From Flagellimonas pelagia (lineage in GTDB: Bacteria > Bacteroidota > Bacteroidia > Flavobacteriales > Flavobacteriaceae), in NCBI RefSeq assembly GCF_003584135.1, contig NZ_QXFI01000026.1, positions 310,001-374,000 on the forward strand: a stretch of 64,000 bases of DNA. Direction: 5' to 3'. The position numbers were made by a program, and so were the translations under genes. How positions within the stretch are numbered: position 1 is the first letter of the stretch; each line of letters starts with the position of its first letter. Under the pieces are notes generated by a model. The model searched no databases. It saw only the letters and a list, made by a program, of their open reading frames with translations, and was not told the DNA's origin. This document shows, piece after piece, positions 62,891 to 64,000 of this stretch.

Positions 62891-64000
62891 CTATTGTGCT
62901 GTTTTTTTCACTAAAAAAATGGGAGCCTCGTTGTTCAATGAAATGATGAACACCTCTTTCCCATTCATATTTATTTTTTCAATTGTTCTGGCAGCGCCGG
63001 AAATTCCTAAGTTATGCTTCCAACTTATGTTGCCACTTTCATCATTTTGCAATAAAAACCCGTGTGAAGCGTCTAATCTACCAAGTTGGGTGCTTATCTC
63101 AAAATTATTGCCTACCATTAATATTTCATTAATCGTTTGTTTATCGTTCTTGTCCAGATAAATATCATTCACCGTGGATGACTGTGCCAACCATGGTAGT
63201 TCTTTGGTTGCAAAGTTGCCTTTTCCGTCATTTTCGAAATAAGATGTACCCAGGACATACACCTTCCTTTTAGTGGATTGGTCCAATTTATCCTTGCCAA
63301 AAAGTTCCTCGAGGGAGGCCTTGGCAAAATCTTTATAGAATAGAAACTTCTTGTTTAAAAAAGGCATTTGCTTCGCTAGCTCGTCCTTGGATGAAAATGC
63401 AGTTTCCTTATCGCCGTGAAAATGGGTCACCACGGTTTCAATGGAGCCGTTGCCATCAAAGTCATTGATATAAAGGGTAATGGGTTTCTCTACGGAGGCA
63501 TGGAATTTAGTGTTCAACCCCCAATTGCCTGCCAGTATGTCCATATCCCCATCATTGTCCAAATCAGCGAGCTCAAGGCAGTTCCACCACCCATTGGTAT
63601 TTTCGAGCCCATTGTCTTTTTGTTTTACAAGGTATTGGCCATTGTTCATAAAAACAGTAATGGGATTCCAATGCCCTGCCACAATAAGATCAGGAAAGCC
63701 ATTTTTATCCAAATCGGTCCAAACTATATCCTTTACATTGCCTATATCTTTAAAATCTGGGGCAAAAGTGGAGGTCATGTCCTTAAAATTTCCATTACCA
63801 TCATTCTCTAAAATGAACTGATTGGATTTTATCCCGAATTTTGCGGGAACATTGTTGGAAGCAATGCAAAGATCTAAATCCCCGTCTTTATCCATATCAA
63901 CGGCTACCACTTTGGAAGCATTGACCTCTATGCCGTCAAACTTGTTTATTTCTTTGGAAAATTTGCCGTTTTCATTCCTGTAAAATCTGGGTTGAAGGGG
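62891..64000 (-). CDS. FG-GAP/VCBS-repeat protein, third paralogue, 5' part outside window
   Basis: Only the C-terminal part (about 370 residues) is inside the window; the frame stays open through base 64000, with no real start. Motifs seen: DMDKDGDLDLCIAS, DLDKNGFPDLIVAG, DLDNDGDMDILAGN, DFDGNGSIETVV and the C-terminal FEISTQLGRLDASHGFLLQND-type tail shared with the other two. The complete gene is probably about 3.3 kb with an ASPIC domain and lipoprotein signal, going by its paralogues. It ends one base before the next gene's start. Confidence 0.92.
   Translation of the reverse strand, partial: PLQPRFYRNENGKFSKEINKFDGIEVNASKVVAVDMDKDGDLDLCIASNNVPAKFGIKSNQFILENDGNGNFKDMTSTFAPDFKDIGNVKDIVWTDLDKNGFPDLIVAGHWNPITVFMNNGQYLVKQKDNGLENTNGWWNCLELADLDNDGDMDILAGNWGLNTKFHASVEKPITLYINDFDGNGSIETVVTHFHGDKETAFSSKDELAKQMPFLNKKFLFYKDFAKASLEELFGKDKLDQSTKRKVYVLGTSYFENDGKGNFATKELPWLAQSSTVNDIYLDKNDKQTINEILMVGNNFEISTQLGRLDASHGFLLQNDESGNISWKHNLGISGAARTIEKINMNGKEVFIISLNNEAPIFLVKKTAQ

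Noticed and set aside
1..64000. CRISPR array, tRNA or rRNA genes, prophage or insertion sequence
   Set aside because: I found no regularly spaced short repeats, no clover-leaf candidates in the intergenic gaps, and no integrase, transposase or phage structural genes.

Overview
The window is a 64 kb piece of chromosome from a member of the Bacteroidota, most likely a marine flavobacterium of the Flavobacteriaceae (my guess is near Muricauda/Flagellimonas or Robiginitalea). The reasons are: promoters of the TAnnTTTG type with an upstream TTG, few Shine-Dalgarno sites, two proteins with type IX secretion (T9SS) type A sorting domains, a TonB-dependent receptor with a carboxypeptidase-like N-terminal domain, DUF4271 and DUF4296 proteins, many short lipoprotein signals (LxxC), and FG-GAP/ASPIC repeat lipoproteins. 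Coding density is very high. The only stretch over 300 bases without an intact gene (8584-8894) holds a gene remnant. I saw no tRNA, rRNA, CRISPR array, prophage or complete insertion sequence.

Layout. 1-10.5 kb: the 3' part of leuS with an AT-rich internal segment, alanine dehydrogenase, a membrane zinc peptidase, ferritin, an Lrp regulator beside saccharopine dehydrogenase, a DUF423 membrane protein, an AT-rich SH3 lipoprotein that sits between the DUF423 gene and a decayed second copy of its 3' end, and PEP carboxykinase. 10.5-20.5 kb: hemD-DUF4271-GT39 on the minus strand, diverging from GT2-pyrC-DUF4296; then an SDR epimerase, tyrS, a LuxE-like protein and two tiny T9SS proteins. 20.5-29 kb: TonB receptor and a tandem beta-helix lipoprotein, divergent from a PhoB/PhoR-like two-component pair, with 11-bp-phased GTTA repeats between them. 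29-41 kb: trmB, LysE exporter, alkyltransferase-like protein, amidase, an Fe-S/redox block (Mrp, NifU, TrxR-type ferredoxin reductase, ferredoxin), a TPM protein, then two Ntn-hydrolase lipoproteins (penicillin acylase family and gamma-glutamyltransferase). 41-49.5 kb: acyltransferase, membrane AraC regulator, exported class V aminotransferase, metallophosphoesterase, a large GAF protein and an HD-PycTM protein. 49.5-64 kb: a lipoprotein that appears to join a metallophosphoesterase, a kinase-like domain and an outer-membrane barrel, then a six-gene minus-strand operon with three FG-GAP/ASPIC lipoproteins, a vanadium-haloperoxidase/PAP2 lipoprotein, a GyrI-like protein and a beta-propeller lipoprotein.

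Most of the window is core flavobacterial metabolism. The parts that go beyond routine annotation are the HD-PycTM/GAF pair (a possible nucleotide-signal module without a visible cyclase), the phosphatase-kinase-barrel fusion, the probable phosphate-type operator between the TonB/beta-helix pair and the two-component system, the mosaic leuS, the DUF423 remnant, and the minimal T9SS cargo proteins.
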